Origin: Azoarcus taiwanensis
GTDB taxonomy: Bacteria > Pseudomonadota > Gammaproteobacteria > Burkholderiales > Rhodocyclaceae
Direction of reading: 5' to 3'
NCBI RefSeq assembly: GCF_012910885.1
Contig: NZ_WTVM01000023.1
Coordinates: 1-37,791, forward strand
Length of the DNA: 37,791 nucleotides
Below are positions 18,211 through 25,644 of the stretch, in pieces; the stretch's first letter is position 1, and each line of letters starts with the position of its first letter. The translations under genes and the position numbers were made by a program. Below the pieces are notes generated by a model. It was not told the DNA's origin, searched no databases, and was given only the letters and a program-made list of their open reading frames with translations.

Positions 18211-19173
18211 TCAGGGCCGGAGACGATCCGGAATGCTGGCGCCGATTTCCTCGTAATAACGCAGCGAGCCCGGGTGCAGCGGCACCGGCGTGGAGGTGAG
18301 GCTGAACTCCACGGTGGTATCGTTCGCGGCCGGGTGGATCGCGATCAGCTCGTCGGTCTTCTCAAACAACACCTTGGTGATCGCATAGGCCAGGTCATCG
18401 GACATGTCCGCATGAACCACCAGAACGTTGGGGATGCTGATCGTCAAGACGTCGCTGCCCTGCTTGTCGTAGGTGCCGGCGCGCAGTGTGTACGGTGCGA
18501 AGACCGGCTCGACCGCCTGCGAACGCTCGATCTCGTCGGCGGTCAGCGGCACGATGGATATGTCACGGGTCGCAGCCAGGTTCATGATCGAGCTGGTCGG
18601 AGGGCCGACACTCCAGAAACCGGCATCGATGTCGCCGTCACGCAGTGCATCAGCGGTTTCGTTGAAGTTCAGGCGCTGCACGCGCATCTCGTCATAGCTG
18701 ATGCCGTTGCCTTCGAGGATTGCCGCCGCATTGACCTCGGTGCCACTGCCCGGGGCACCCACCGAAACACTCTTGCCCTTGAGATCCTGCAGCGAGCTGA
18801 TGCCGGAGCCTGCCAGCGTCACGATCTGGACTGCGTTGGGGTAGATTGAGCCAATCGCGCGGGTCTCGGCGATTTGCCGGCCTTCGAAGCGGCCAGTACC
18901 GGTGTAGGCCTGATAGACCGAGTCAGCCAGTGCAAGCGCGAGGTCCGAATCGCCACGGGCGATCAGGCCCATGTTCTCGACCGACGCCCCAGTCACCTCG
19001 GCCACGGCTGAATAGCCGTCGATATGGCGATTGATGAGTTCGGCCAGACCGCCACCGATCGGGTAATACACACCACCGGTACCGCCGGTTGCAATGGATA
19101 GCTGTTGCTGTGCGCCGGCCAGAGGAACTGCCAGCGCAAGAGCCGAAGCGGCAAGGAATTTGGTCAGTTGCAT
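18211..19173 (-). CDS. TAXI-family TRAP transporter solute-binding protein
   Basis: A periplasmic binding protein of 320 residues. The signal peptide MQLTKFLAASALALAVPLAG is cleaved around AGA-QQ. The mature start 'LSIATGGTGGVYYPIGGGLA' is the TAXI signature, followed by 'SVSVGAPGSGTEVNAAAILE' and 'HPAANDTT'-type C-terminal text. TAXI proteins typically bind glutamate-like or other carboxylates, but the substrate here cannot be read from sequence. The ATG at 19173 has GGAGGAGA 6-8 bases upstream, so the longer in-frame start is rejected. First gene of a three-gene transporter operon. Confidence 0.95.
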   Translation of the reverse strand: MQLTKFLAASALALAVPLAGAQQQLSIATGGTGGVYYPIGGGLAELINRHIDGYSAVAEVTGASVENMGLIARGDSDLALALADSVYQAYTGTGRFEGRQIAETRAIGSIYPNAVQIVTLAGSGISSLQDLKGKSVSVGAPGSGTEVNAAAILEGNGISYDEMRVQRLNFNETADALRDGDIDAGFWSVGPPTSSIMNLAATRDISIVPLTADEIERSQAVEPVFAPYTLRAGTYDKQGSDVLTISIPNVLVVHADMSDDLAYAITKVLFEKTDELIAIHPAANDTTVEFSLTSTPVPLHPGSLRYYEEIGASIPDRLRP

Positions 19174-19323
19174 AAAAGGGTCTCCTCCATCTTTATCATG
19201 ATTGGCGATCCGGGCATGGGTTAGCCCGGATCGCATCGAAGGACGTTAGCACAGGCGGCCGCACAGCCGGGATAGGTGGAAACCCTGCCACCAACGCTGC
19301 ACGGTCCTTGGCGTGCTTGGCAT

Positions 19324-19360
19324 TCAATCCACAGAAACTGTGGATAAGTTTGTGGATTGA
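19324..19360. promoter_or_regulatory. Cluster of three DnaA-box-like 9-mers
   Basis: TCAATCCACA (19324-19333) and TGTGGATTGA (19351-19360) form a perfect 10-bp inverted repeat around the exact box TGTGGATAA (19339-19347). A second palindrome, TCCACAG-AAA-CTGTGGA (19328-19344), is nested inside. The spacing is one box per 12-14 bp. The perfect 9-mer is seen directly; DnaA binding is inferred. Confidence 0.55.
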
Positions 19361-19496
19361 CGTCGATAACGAGGTCGATTCGGCGTCAACACGGGCAGTA
19401 GCCTACATTGCCACAAATTTAGGCAACACATTTTACTATTTATTTTCAATACCTTATAAATACAGCATTGAAACGAAAGGCTTTTTGTTACGAGCG

Positions 19497-19524
19497 TTGA
19501 CAATCCCCGCACCGTGTGGATAGA
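19497..19524 (+). promoter_or_regulatory. Candidate xseA promoter overlapping a DnaA-like box
   Basis: TTGACA (19497-19502), a 16-bp spacer, then GATAGA (19519-19524). The -35 is perfect and the -10 is mediocre. The DnaA-like 9-mer TGTGGATAG (19515-19523) covers the -10. A second possible -10, TAGAAT at 19571-19576, sits almost on the xseA start codon. Confidence 0.5.
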
Positions 19525-19574
19525 AGCCCTCCCAAGTCCACATCTGAGGCACTACAACCCCGCGAAGGGCTAGA

Positions 19575-20957
19575 ATGCGCGCCATGCCAGACACGTTCAA
19601 AAGCGATCAGGTTGCCGCCCTGCCTCCCTCAACCGTGCTGACGGTGTCCGAACTCAACCGTCTCGCGCGTCGCACCCTCGAGCAGCGCTTCCCCCTGCTG
19701 CAGGTCGCAGGCGAGATTTCGAACCTCACCCGTGCGGCCTCCGGTCACGTCTACTTCACGCTCAAGGACGAGCAGGCTCAGGTGCGGTGCACAATGTGGC
19801 GCAGCAAGGCGCAACTACTGGCCTTTCGCCCGGAGAACGGCATGCAGGTCGAAGCGCGGGCCTTGGTCACACTCTACGAAGTGCGGGGCGACTTCCAGCT
19901 TTCGATCGAAGGCTTGCGGCAGGCCGGGGCTGGCAACCTCTTCGAGGCCTTCCTTCGTCTCAAGACCCGCCTCGAAGCCGAAGGCCTGTTCGATCCGACA
20001 CGCAAACGAGCGTTGCCCAGATTCCCGCGCAGGATAGGCATCATCACCTCGCCCGCGGCGGCCGCCTTTCAGGACGTTCTCGTCACGCTCCGTCGGCGTG
20101 CGCCAAACCTTCAGGTTGTGCTCTACCCCGCTGCAGTTCAGGGTGAGACTGCCGCGCTGCAGTTGCGTCAGGCGCTCGCAGCCGCATCCGACAGAGCATC
20201 GGACGACCAGATCGATCTCGTCCTGCTGGTTCGCGGCGGCGGTAGCATCGAAGACCTGAACGCCTTCAACGACGAAGCGCTTGCCCGTGTGATCCGCGCG
20301 AGCAGAGTACCCGTGATCAGTGGCGTAGGCCACGAGACCGACTTCACGATCGCCGACTTCGCGGCCGATGCCCGCGCGCCGACACCGACCGGCGCCGCCG
20401 AGCTCGCCAGCGGCGGCTACTTCGACGCCGGACAGAGACTCCTGCAACTTGAGCAGGGCCTGCAACGCACGATGCAACGCAGACTCGACACACTCGCTCA
20501 ACGTCTCGATCGCGCCAGCTTGCGCCTGCGACATCCGCGCGAGCGGATAGCGGCCGAAGTCGAACGCTGTGAGCAGCTGCGCGAGCGGCTCGCTCGCGCG
20601 CGCAGCAGAATGGTGGAGCGCAATCAGGCACGCCTCGAGATGCTTGCCGTCCGAATCCGCGCTCTGTGTCCTACCATCGGCCCGGCGCGGGAGCACCTCG
20701 AGCGGCTCTCGAGACGACTTACCGAGGCGGCCGCCCGCCTGATCGCCGACCGTCAGCGTCGCACGGATACGCTTGCTGTTCAGCTCGAACTGCTCGCCCC
20801 GCAGGCGGTACTGGCGCGCGGATACAGCATCGCGCGCGACCGCCAGGGACACATCGTGCGAAGCATCGACGACCTCGCACAAGGCGACGCCCTCGAAATC
20901 CAGCTCCACGATGGACGGGTGAACACCCGGGTAGAGGCGACGCACAAGGGGGCGTGA
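19575..20957 (+). CDS. xseA: Exodeoxyribonuclease VII large subunit
   Basis: XseA is the catalytic subunit of exonuclease VII, which degrades single-stranded DNA in repair. The 460-residue protein has an N-terminal OB fold ('LTVSELNRLARRTLEQRFP', 'GEISNLTRAASGHVYFTLKD'), the catalytic core ('RIGIITSPAAAAFQDVL', 'VRGGGSIEDLNAFNDEALAR', 'ISGVGHETDFTIADFAADAR') and a long coiled-coil region. It ends with the 'LARGYSI' C-terminal domain. Two starts are possible: ATG 19575 (AAGGG upstream) or ATG 19584. xseB is not adjacent. Confidence 0.97.
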   Translation: MRAMPDTFKSDQVAALPPSTVLTVSELNRLARRTLEQRFPLLQVAGEISNLTRAASGHVYFTLKDEQAQVRCTMWRSKAQLLAFRPENGMQVEARALVTLYEVRGDFQLSIEGLRQAGAGNLFEAFLRLKTRLEAEGLFDPTRKRALPRFPRRIGIITSPAAAAFQDVLVTLRRRAPNLQVVLYPAAVQGETAALQLRQALAAASDRASDDQIDLVLLVRGGGSIEDLNAFNDEALARVIRASRVPVISGVGHETDFTIADFAADARAPTPTGAAELASGGYFDAGQRLLQLEQGLQRTMQRRLDTLAQRLDRASLRLRHPRERIAAEVERCEQLRERLARARSRMVERNQARLEMLAVRIRALCPTIGPAREHLERLSRRLTEAAARLIADRQRRTDTLAVQLELLAPQAVLARGYSIARDRQGHIVRSIDDLAQGDALEIQLHDGRVNTRVEATHKGA

Positions 20958-21028
20958 TCATGCGCGCACCCACGCACCGCCCCGGCAGCCGCAATCGGAG
21001 GTGTAGACTGTCGGACTGGTCACGACCA

Positions 21029-21058
21029 TTGTCAGGGGCCCCTATTCCCGACTAGAAT
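21029..21058 (+). promoter_or_regulatory. Sigma-70 promoter of sodB
   Basis: TTGTCA (21029-21034), an 18-bp spacer, then TAGAAT (21053-21058). This predicts a transcript start near 21065, just in front of the FNR-type box at 21068-21081 and about 37 bases before the sodB ATG. Confidence 0.65.
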
Positions 21059-21067
21059 CGTCAGGCT

Positions 21068-21081
21068 TTGATCCAGATCAA
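21068..21081. promoter_or_regulatory. Perfect FNR/ANR-type box in the sodB leader
   Basis: TTGATCCAGATCAA matches the FNR consensus TTGAT-N4-ATCAA at all ten defined positions. It lies downstream of the predicted -10 (about +4 to +17), where binding would block transcription. The expected effect is repression of sodB under low oxygen; that regulation is inferred from position. Confidence 0.75.
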
Positions 21082-21101
21082 GACCATAACAGGAGAAACA
21101 C

Positions 21102-21689
21102 ATGGAACACACTCTTCCCGCCCTGCCCTACGCTCAGGACGCGCTCGCACCCCACATCTCCGCCGAGACGCTCGAATTTCACTACGGCAAGCATCATCAG
21201 GCCTATGTCACCAACCTGAACAACCTGATCAAGGGTACCGAGTTCGAGAACCTGGATCTCGAGGCCATCGTCAAGAAGGCGCCGGCCGGTGGCATCTACA
21301 ACAACTCCGCCCAGGTCTGGAACCACACCTTCTTCTGGAGCAGCATGAAGCCCAACGGTGGCGGTGAGCCGAGCGGCGCGCTGGCCGATGCGATCAAGGC
21401 CAAGTGGGGCTCTTTCGACGACTTCAAGAAGGCGTTTGCCGCTTCGGCCGTCGGCAACTTCGGCTCGGGCTGGACCTGGCTGGTCAAGAAGGCCGACGGT
21501 TCGGTGGACATCGTGAACATGGGCGCAGCCGGTACACCGCTGACCACCGGCGACACCGCCCTGCTCTGTATCGACGTGTGGGAGCACGCCTACTACATCG
21601 ATTATCGCAATGCTCGTCCGAAGTTCGTCGAGACCTTCCTCGAAAAGCTCGCCAACTGGGACTTCGCAGCGCAGAATTACGCCGCCTGA
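21102..21689 (+). CDS. sodB: Superoxide dismutase (Fe type)
   Basis: Converts superoxide to oxygen and hydrogen peroxide in the cytoplasm. The 195-residue protein starts [20 protein letters not shown]. Ligand His27 lies in '[13 protein letters not shown]', His75 in '[10 protein letters not shown]', and the Asp and last His in '[18 protein letters not shown]'. The Gln in 'NNSAQVWNH' and 'GSGWTWLV' favour iron over manganese. AGGAGA lies 7 bases before the ATG. It has its own promoter with an FNR-type box and ends at an intrinsic terminator. Confidence 0.97.
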   Translation: MEHTLPALPYAQDALAPHISAETLEFHYGKHHQAYVTNLNNLIKGTEFENLDLEAIVKKAPAGGIYNNSAQVWNHTFFWSSMKPNGGGEPSGALADAIKAKWGSFDDFKKAFAASAVGNFGSGWTWLVKKADGSVDIVNMGAAGTPLTTGDTALLCIDVWEHAYYIDYRNARPKFVETFLEKLANWDFAAQNYAA

Positions 21690-21713
21690 ACCTGAAGCGT
21701 TGTGCTCAGCGAG

Positions 21714-21738
21714 AAGGCACCCACTCGGGTGCCTTTTT
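21714..21738 (+). terminator. Intrinsic terminator of sodB
   Basis: AAGGCACCC (21714-21722), loop ACTC, GGGTGCCTT (21727-21735) with five Ts (21734-21738). It lies 24 bp after the sodB stop and 30 bp before truC. Confidence 0.9.
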
Positions 21739-21767
21739 CAATTTCCGAACCTCGGCGACCCTCGGCA

Positions 21768-22508
21768 ATGCTGGACATTCTCTACCGCGACGAGCACCTG
21801 GTCGCAATTCACAAGCCTTCCGGCCTGCTTGTGCATCGATCGCAACTGGACCGCCATGAAACCCGATTTGCGGTGCAACTGTTGCGCGACCAGATCGGCC
21901 GGCACGTCCATCCCGTCCACCGTCTCGACAAAGGCACCTCGGGGGCGCTGGTCTTCGCGCTCGATCGCGAGACCGCGGGCCGCCTTTCAAGGACATTCGG
22001 CACCCGCGAGGTCATGAAGCGCTATCTCGCGGTCGTGCGGGGATTCATGCCTGCGGAAGAGGGCATCATCGACCACCCTCTCAGTCGTCAGCCCGATGAT
22101 GCCGAGGGGGCACCTGCCGAAGCTTCCGATACCGCGCGCGCCGCCATCACACGTTTTTGCCAGCTTGCGACCACGGAACTGCCCCACCGCGTGGACCGCT
22201 ACCCCACGAGCCGATACGCACTGGTGGCGCTCGAGCCCGAAACCGGGCGTCGGCACCAACTGCGTCGCCACCTCAAGCACGTGGCCCACCCCATCATCGG
22301 CGACGCCACTCACGGCAAGGGCCGGCACAACCGTCTGTTTGCAGAACACTATGGTTGCGCACGTCTCTTGCTCGCCTGCACCCGACTGCGCTTCACGCAC
22401 CCCTGGCACGACGCAACCGTCGATATTCACTGCCCGCCCTCGGAGGATTTCGGTGCGCTGATCACCGCACTGGGGTGGGCCGAGGCCGCGAACCAAGCCT
22501 GCGTCTGA
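21768..22508 (+). CDS. truC: tRNA pseudouridine synthase C
   Basis: TruC makes pseudouridine 65 in some tRNAs. The 246-residue protein opens MLDILYRDEHLVAIHKPSGL, and has 'VHRSQLDR', the catalytic 'HPVHRLDKGTSGALVFAL' with its Asp, 'KRYLAVVRGF' and 'ETGRRHQLRRHLKHVAHPII'. All are close to the TruC subgroup of RluA-type enzymes. The ATG at 21768 is used because it matches the family start; a longer frame runs back through the sodB terminator. It has no strong ribosome-binding site. Confidence 0.9.
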   Translation: MLDILYRDEHLVAIHKPSGLLVHRSQLDRHETRFAVQLLRDQIGRHVHPVHRLDKGTSGALVFALDRETAGRLSRTFGTREVMKRYLAVVRGFMPAEEGIIDHPLSRQPDDAEGAPAEASDTARAAITRFCQLATTELPHRVDRYPTSRYALVALEPETGRRHQLRRHLKHVAHPIIGDATHGKGRHNRLFAEHYGCARLLLACTRLRFTHPWHDATVDIHCPPSEDFGALITALGWAEAANQACV

Positions 22509-22551
22509 AGCTTTTGTCAGTCGCCGGGAAAGCGGGCAGAATGAAAAGCTT
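22509..22551. repeat. 8-bp inverted repeat flanking the tal promoter
   Basis: AAGCTTTT (22509-22516) and AAAAGCTT (22544-22551) are perfect inverted copies bracketing the tal promoter and predicted transcript start. A two-site operator or a weak loop is possible. Chance is also credible for an 8-mer. Confidence 0.35.
22514..22542 (+). promoter_or_regulatory. Sigma-70 promoter of tal
   Basis: TTGTCA (22514-22519), a 17-bp spacer, then CAGAAT (22537-22542). Spacing is ideal. The predicted transcript start is near 22549, about 27 bases before the tal ATG. It begins 5 bp after the truC stop. Confidence 0.6.
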
Positions 22552-22575
22552 GTTCAACCATTCCGACCGATCACG

Positions 22576-23652
22576 ATGAACCCCTTGCTCGAGGTCCGCG
22601 CCCTTGGCCAGCAAATCTGGCTTGACAACCTCTCCCGATCGCTGCTCAACGACGGGCATCTGGCCCGATTCATCGCTGAGGACGGCGTATGTGGTGTAAC
22701 GACCAACCCGTCCATCTTTCACAAGGCGATCGCCGACGGGCGTTACTACGAGGACGATCTGGCGCGCCTGCTGGCCGAGCCGCTGGAAGCCGAAGCACGT
22801 TATGAAGCACTCGTCATCCCGGATGTACAGCGCGCCTGCGACCTGCTGGCGGCAACCCACAAAGCCAGTGACGGCAATGCCGGCTATGTCAGCCTCGAAG
22901 TCTCACCTGCGCTTGCCCATGACGCAGAGGCCACCGTCGCAGCCGGCATCCGGCTGAAGAGCGCAGTCGATCGCGACAACCTGCTGATCAAGGTCCCGGC
23001 GACAGAGGCCGGCCTCACCGCCATCGAGGGTCTCATTGCGAGAGGCGTCAGCGTCAACGTCACGCTCATGTTCTCGCTTGAACATGTAGACGCAGTTGCC
23101 GCTGCCTATGTCGCAGGCCTCGAAAGACTCCGTCAGGCCGGCGGCAACCCTGCCTCCGTGCGATCCGTCGCGAGCCTGTTCCTGAGTCGCGTCGACACTG
23201 CGGTGGACAAACGCCTCGACGAAATCGGCGGAGAAGCGCTGCAACTGCGCGGGAAAACCGCTGTAGCCATGGCAAAGCTCGCCTATCGCCGCTACCTCGA
23301 GCGTTTTCACGGTTCGGTCTTTGCGCCGCTGCGTGCCAGCGGCGCCCGCCCTCAATTCATGCTCTGGGCGAGTACCGGAACCAAGAATGCGGCATACAGC
23401 GACCTGCTCTACGTCGAGCCGCTGATCGGCCCCGAGACCGTAAACACGCTGCCCGATGCCACGCTGGCCGCATTGCGCGACCACGGCCATGCCGCACCGA
23501 CGATCGAGGAGGACATCGAAGCCGCTGAGGCCCAGTTCAAGGCCTTGTCCGGGCTGAACATCGACATGGACCTTGTCGGGCGACAACTGCAGGAGGAAGG
23601 CCTGAAACAGTTCGAGCAGGCTTTTTCGGCTCTGCTCGAACTGACTGCCTGA
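22576..23652 (+). CDS. tal: Transaldolase
   Basis: Transaldolase moves a dihydroxyacetone unit between sugar phosphates in the non-oxidative pentose phosphate pathway. The 358-residue protein is of the longer type (about 350-370 residues) rather than the 316-residue enteric form. It has 'GQQIWLDNLSRSLL', 'GVTTNPSIFHKAI' and the Schiff-base Lys in 'NLLIKVPATEAG'. 'GVSVNVTLMFSLEH' and 'LWASTGTKNAAYSDLLYVE' follow. It has its own promoter and converges on cheA with a 33-bp gap. Confidence 0.96.
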   Translation: MNPLLEVRALGQQIWLDNLSRSLLNDGHLARFIAEDGVCGVTTNPSIFHKAIADGRYYEDDLARLLAEPLEAEARYEALVIPDVQRACDLLAATHKASDGNAGYVSLEVSPALAHDAEATVAAGIRLKSAVDRDNLLIKVPATEAGLTAIEGLIARGVSVNVTLMFSLEHVDAVAAAYVAGLERLRQAGGNPASVRSVASLFLSRVDTAVDKRLDEIGGEALQLRGKTAVAMAKLAYRRYLERFHGSVFAPLRASGARPQFMLWASTGTKNAAYSDLLYVEPLIGPETVNTLPDATLAALRDHGHAAPTIEEDIEAAEAQFKALSGLNIDMDLVGRQLQEEGLKQFEQAFSALLELTA

Positions 23653-23659
23653 CCTGCTG

Positions 23660-23681
23660 GCCGCGAGCGCACGCTCGCGGC
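23660..23681. terminator. Hairpin in the tal/cheA convergent gap
   Basis: GCCGCGAGC (23660-23668), loop GCAC, GCTCGCGGC (23673-23681). A 9-bp GC-only stem fills most of the 33-bp gap between two convergent stops. The T-run is short (GTTCTC), so it is a plausible but not classic bidirectional terminator. Confidence 0.6.
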
Positions 23682-23685
23682 GTTC

Positions 23686-25557
23686 TCAGGAAGGCGCCGT
23701 GAGGGCGGGCGGCGATTCGAAGACCAACTCGCGGCGCGTCACGCCGCGAGCACCGCTCCCCTCGCCGAGCAATTCCTTCATGTCGAGAATCAGCACGATC
23801 TGACCGTTTGCCAGGGTCGTGACCCCCGCAACACCCTTGGGCCGGAAGTCGTCAAGCGATTTGATGACCGCATCCTCTCGACCGGCGAAGGTGTCGAATC
23901 CAAGTATGAATGCCTGCTCCGCCGTCTGCATCAGCACGCCGTATTCGGGAGTACGCTCCAGCGGCCAGCCAAGCAGCGTTGCCAGGGGCAACAACGGCAG
24001 CACCTCGCCCCGCACCACCATCGTCGCGCGCCCACTCACCTCCTGAATGGCGGAAGGTTCCACAGGAAGAATCTCACGGACCATCGACAAGGGAACCGCA
24101 AATGGCTGCTCGCCGAGACGCACCAGCAACACGGGCAGAATGGCCAGGGTGAGGGGCAGGCTTATCAGGAAGGTCGTGCCTTTGCCGGCCTGGGAATGGA
24201 TGTCGATGGTGCCATTGAGTTTCTGGATGTTAGTGCGGACGACATCCATGCCGACACCGCGCCCGGACACGTCCGAAATCTGCGCGGCCAGCGAGAAGCC
24301 GGGGTGAAACACCAGGTTGTAACTCTGACGTTCGTCCATCGAGGCGGCTTCATCCTCGCTGATCAGTCCTTTCTCGACGGCCTTGGCACGCAGCTTGTCC
24401 GGGTTCATACCCCGTCCGTCGTCGGCCACCGCGATGACGATGTGATCGCCTTCCTGGCGGGCCTCGAGACGCACCAGTGACTTCGCGGGTTTGCCGGCGG
24501 CAATGCGATCCTGCACACTCTCGACGCCGTGATCCACCGCATTGCGAATCAGGTGGATGATCGGGTCTCCGAGATCCTCGATCATCGTCTTGTCGATCTC
24601 GGTTTCCTCACCCGCGAGCACCAGCTCGACTTCCTTGCCGAGGTTGCGCGCGAGATCACGTGCGATGCGCGGATACTTCTGGAACAACCTGCCGATAGGT
24701 TGCATGCGCGTCTTCATGACCGCATTCTGCAAATCGGAAACCAGCAAATCGAGCTGACTGACTGCGATATCCAGCGCATGCAGGGTTTCGCTGTCGTTAC
24801 GGCCGCTCAAAATGTCACTGCGCAAGGCGTTGAGACGGTTCTTGGTCAAACCGATCTCACCCGACAGGTTGAGAACCTGGTCCAGACGGGTCGTATCGAC
24901 ACGTATCGACGTATCGCGCTGGCGTTCGCTCTCGCGGCGTCCGCTCGGTGCCGATACCGCGCCGGGCCAGTCGCTGCTGCGGCGACCGACTGCGGCCTGA
25001 ATCACCTCTTCGGTCGGGCGCGCCGTCGGCGCGACCGCCGGGACTGGTGCGCCGCTGACCGTGGCGTGGAGCACTGCCCAGTCGGGCCCGGCGTCACCGC
25101 CGGATTGGGTTTTTGCGGCCGCAGGTGGCGCCGAAGCGACAGTCGGCACCGCTTCGTCGCCCAATTCGCCAGCCAGAGCCAGCCTGAGCCGAGCGAGCAG
25201 CTCGGGAGCGGCGGGAGGCGGCTGAGTCGATCGCTCGAGATCGTGAAACATTTCGCGGACTGTTGCCGTCGAGGCCAGGATCACATCCATGATCTGGGCC
25301 GTCAGCACGAGCTCGCCGTTGCGCAGCTTGTCGAACAGGTTCTCCGTCAAATGACACAAGGTCACCAGTTCGGTCGCATTGAGAAATCCGGCCCCACCCT
25401 TGATGGTGTGGAAGCCTCGAAAAATCTCGTTGAGCAACCCGCGATCCTCGGGTGCACGCTCAAGCTCGACGAGCTTGTTATCGACCGACGACAACAGATC
25501 CCCTGCTTCGATCAGGAAATCCTGCAGCAGATCTTCCATTCCGGTGAAATCACTCAT
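23686..25557 (-). CDS. cheA: Chemotaxis histidine kinase CheA (apparently without P2)
   Basis: CheA autophosphorylates and passes phosphate to CheY. The 623-residue protein has P1/Hpt with phospho-His50 in 'RGFHTIKGGAGFL' and a roughly 100-residue Ala/Pro-rich linker without a recognisable P2 domain. Next come P3 ('DTTRLDQVLNLSGEIGLTKN'), P4 with 'HLIRNAVDHGVE', 'VADDGRGMN' and 'VSGRGVGMDVVRTNI', and a P5/CheW-like C-terminus. MSDFTGMEDLL at 25557 fits the family start; an in-frame ATG 15 bases upstream is an alternative. It is last in the flagellar/chemotaxis run. Confidence 0.97.
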   Translation of the reverse strand: MSDFTGMEDLLQDFLIEAGDLLSSVDNKLVELERAPEDRGLLNEIFRGFHTIKGGAGFLNATELVTLCHLTENLFDKLRNGELVLTAQIMDVILASTATVREMFHDLERSTQPPPAAPELLARLRLALAGELGDEAVPTVASAPPAAAKTQSGGDAGPDWAVLHATVSGAPVPAVAPTARPTEEVIQAAVGRRSSDWPGAVSAPSGRRESERQRDTSIRVDTTRLDQVLNLSGEIGLTKNRLNALRSDILSGRNDSETLHALDIAVSQLDLLVSDLQNAVMKTRMQPIGRLFQKYPRIARDLARNLGKEVELVLAGEETEIDKTMIEDLGDPIIHLIRNAVDHGVESVQDRIAAGKPAKSLVRLEARQEGDHIVIAVADDGRGMNPDKLRAKAVEKGLISEDEAASMDERQSYNLVFHPGFSLAAQISDVSGRGVGMDVVRTNIQKLNGTIDIHSQAGKGTTFLISLPLTLAILPVLLVRLGEQPFAVPLSMVREILPVEPSAIQEVSGRATMVVRGEVLPLLPLATLLGWPLERTPEYGVLMQTAEQAFILGFDTFAGREDAVIKSLDDFRPKGVAGVTTLANGQIVLILDMKELLGEGSGARGVTRRELVFESPPALTAPS

Positions 25558-25644
25558 CTCGCTCTCACCCATTCTTCGTTAAACCGCAGCACCAGGACAG
25601 TCCCCTGGTCCGCATCTTCTCTTCAGGCCCTGCGCTCGCGCGAT

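Larger units (their letters stand above)
19174..19574. other. AT-rich divergent region with DnaA-box-like sequences
   Basis: These 401 bp separate the TRAP operon from xseA. No convincing gene is seen; two short reading frames lack ribosome-binding sites and family features. It contains one perfect DnaA box, TGTGGATAA (19339-19347), and CAATCCACA (19325-19333) with its inverted copy TGTGGATTG (19351-19359). TGTGGATAG follows at 19515-19523. Between the clusters is a clearly AT-rich stretch (about 19415-19490) that stands out in this GC-rich chromosome. Confidence 0.6.

Noticed and set aside
19308-19523. Short 71-residue plus frame and 62-residue minus frame in the AT-rich gap
   Set aside because: No ribosome-binding site or family features, and they lie over the DnaA-box cluster and xseA promoter. 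The region is better read as regulatory.
19324-19523. Calling this region the chromosomal origin outright
   Set aside because: dnaA, dnaN, gyrB and other usual origin neighbours are absent, gene orientation gives no clean switch, and GC skew could not be computed. It is kept only as a candidate DnaA-binding region.
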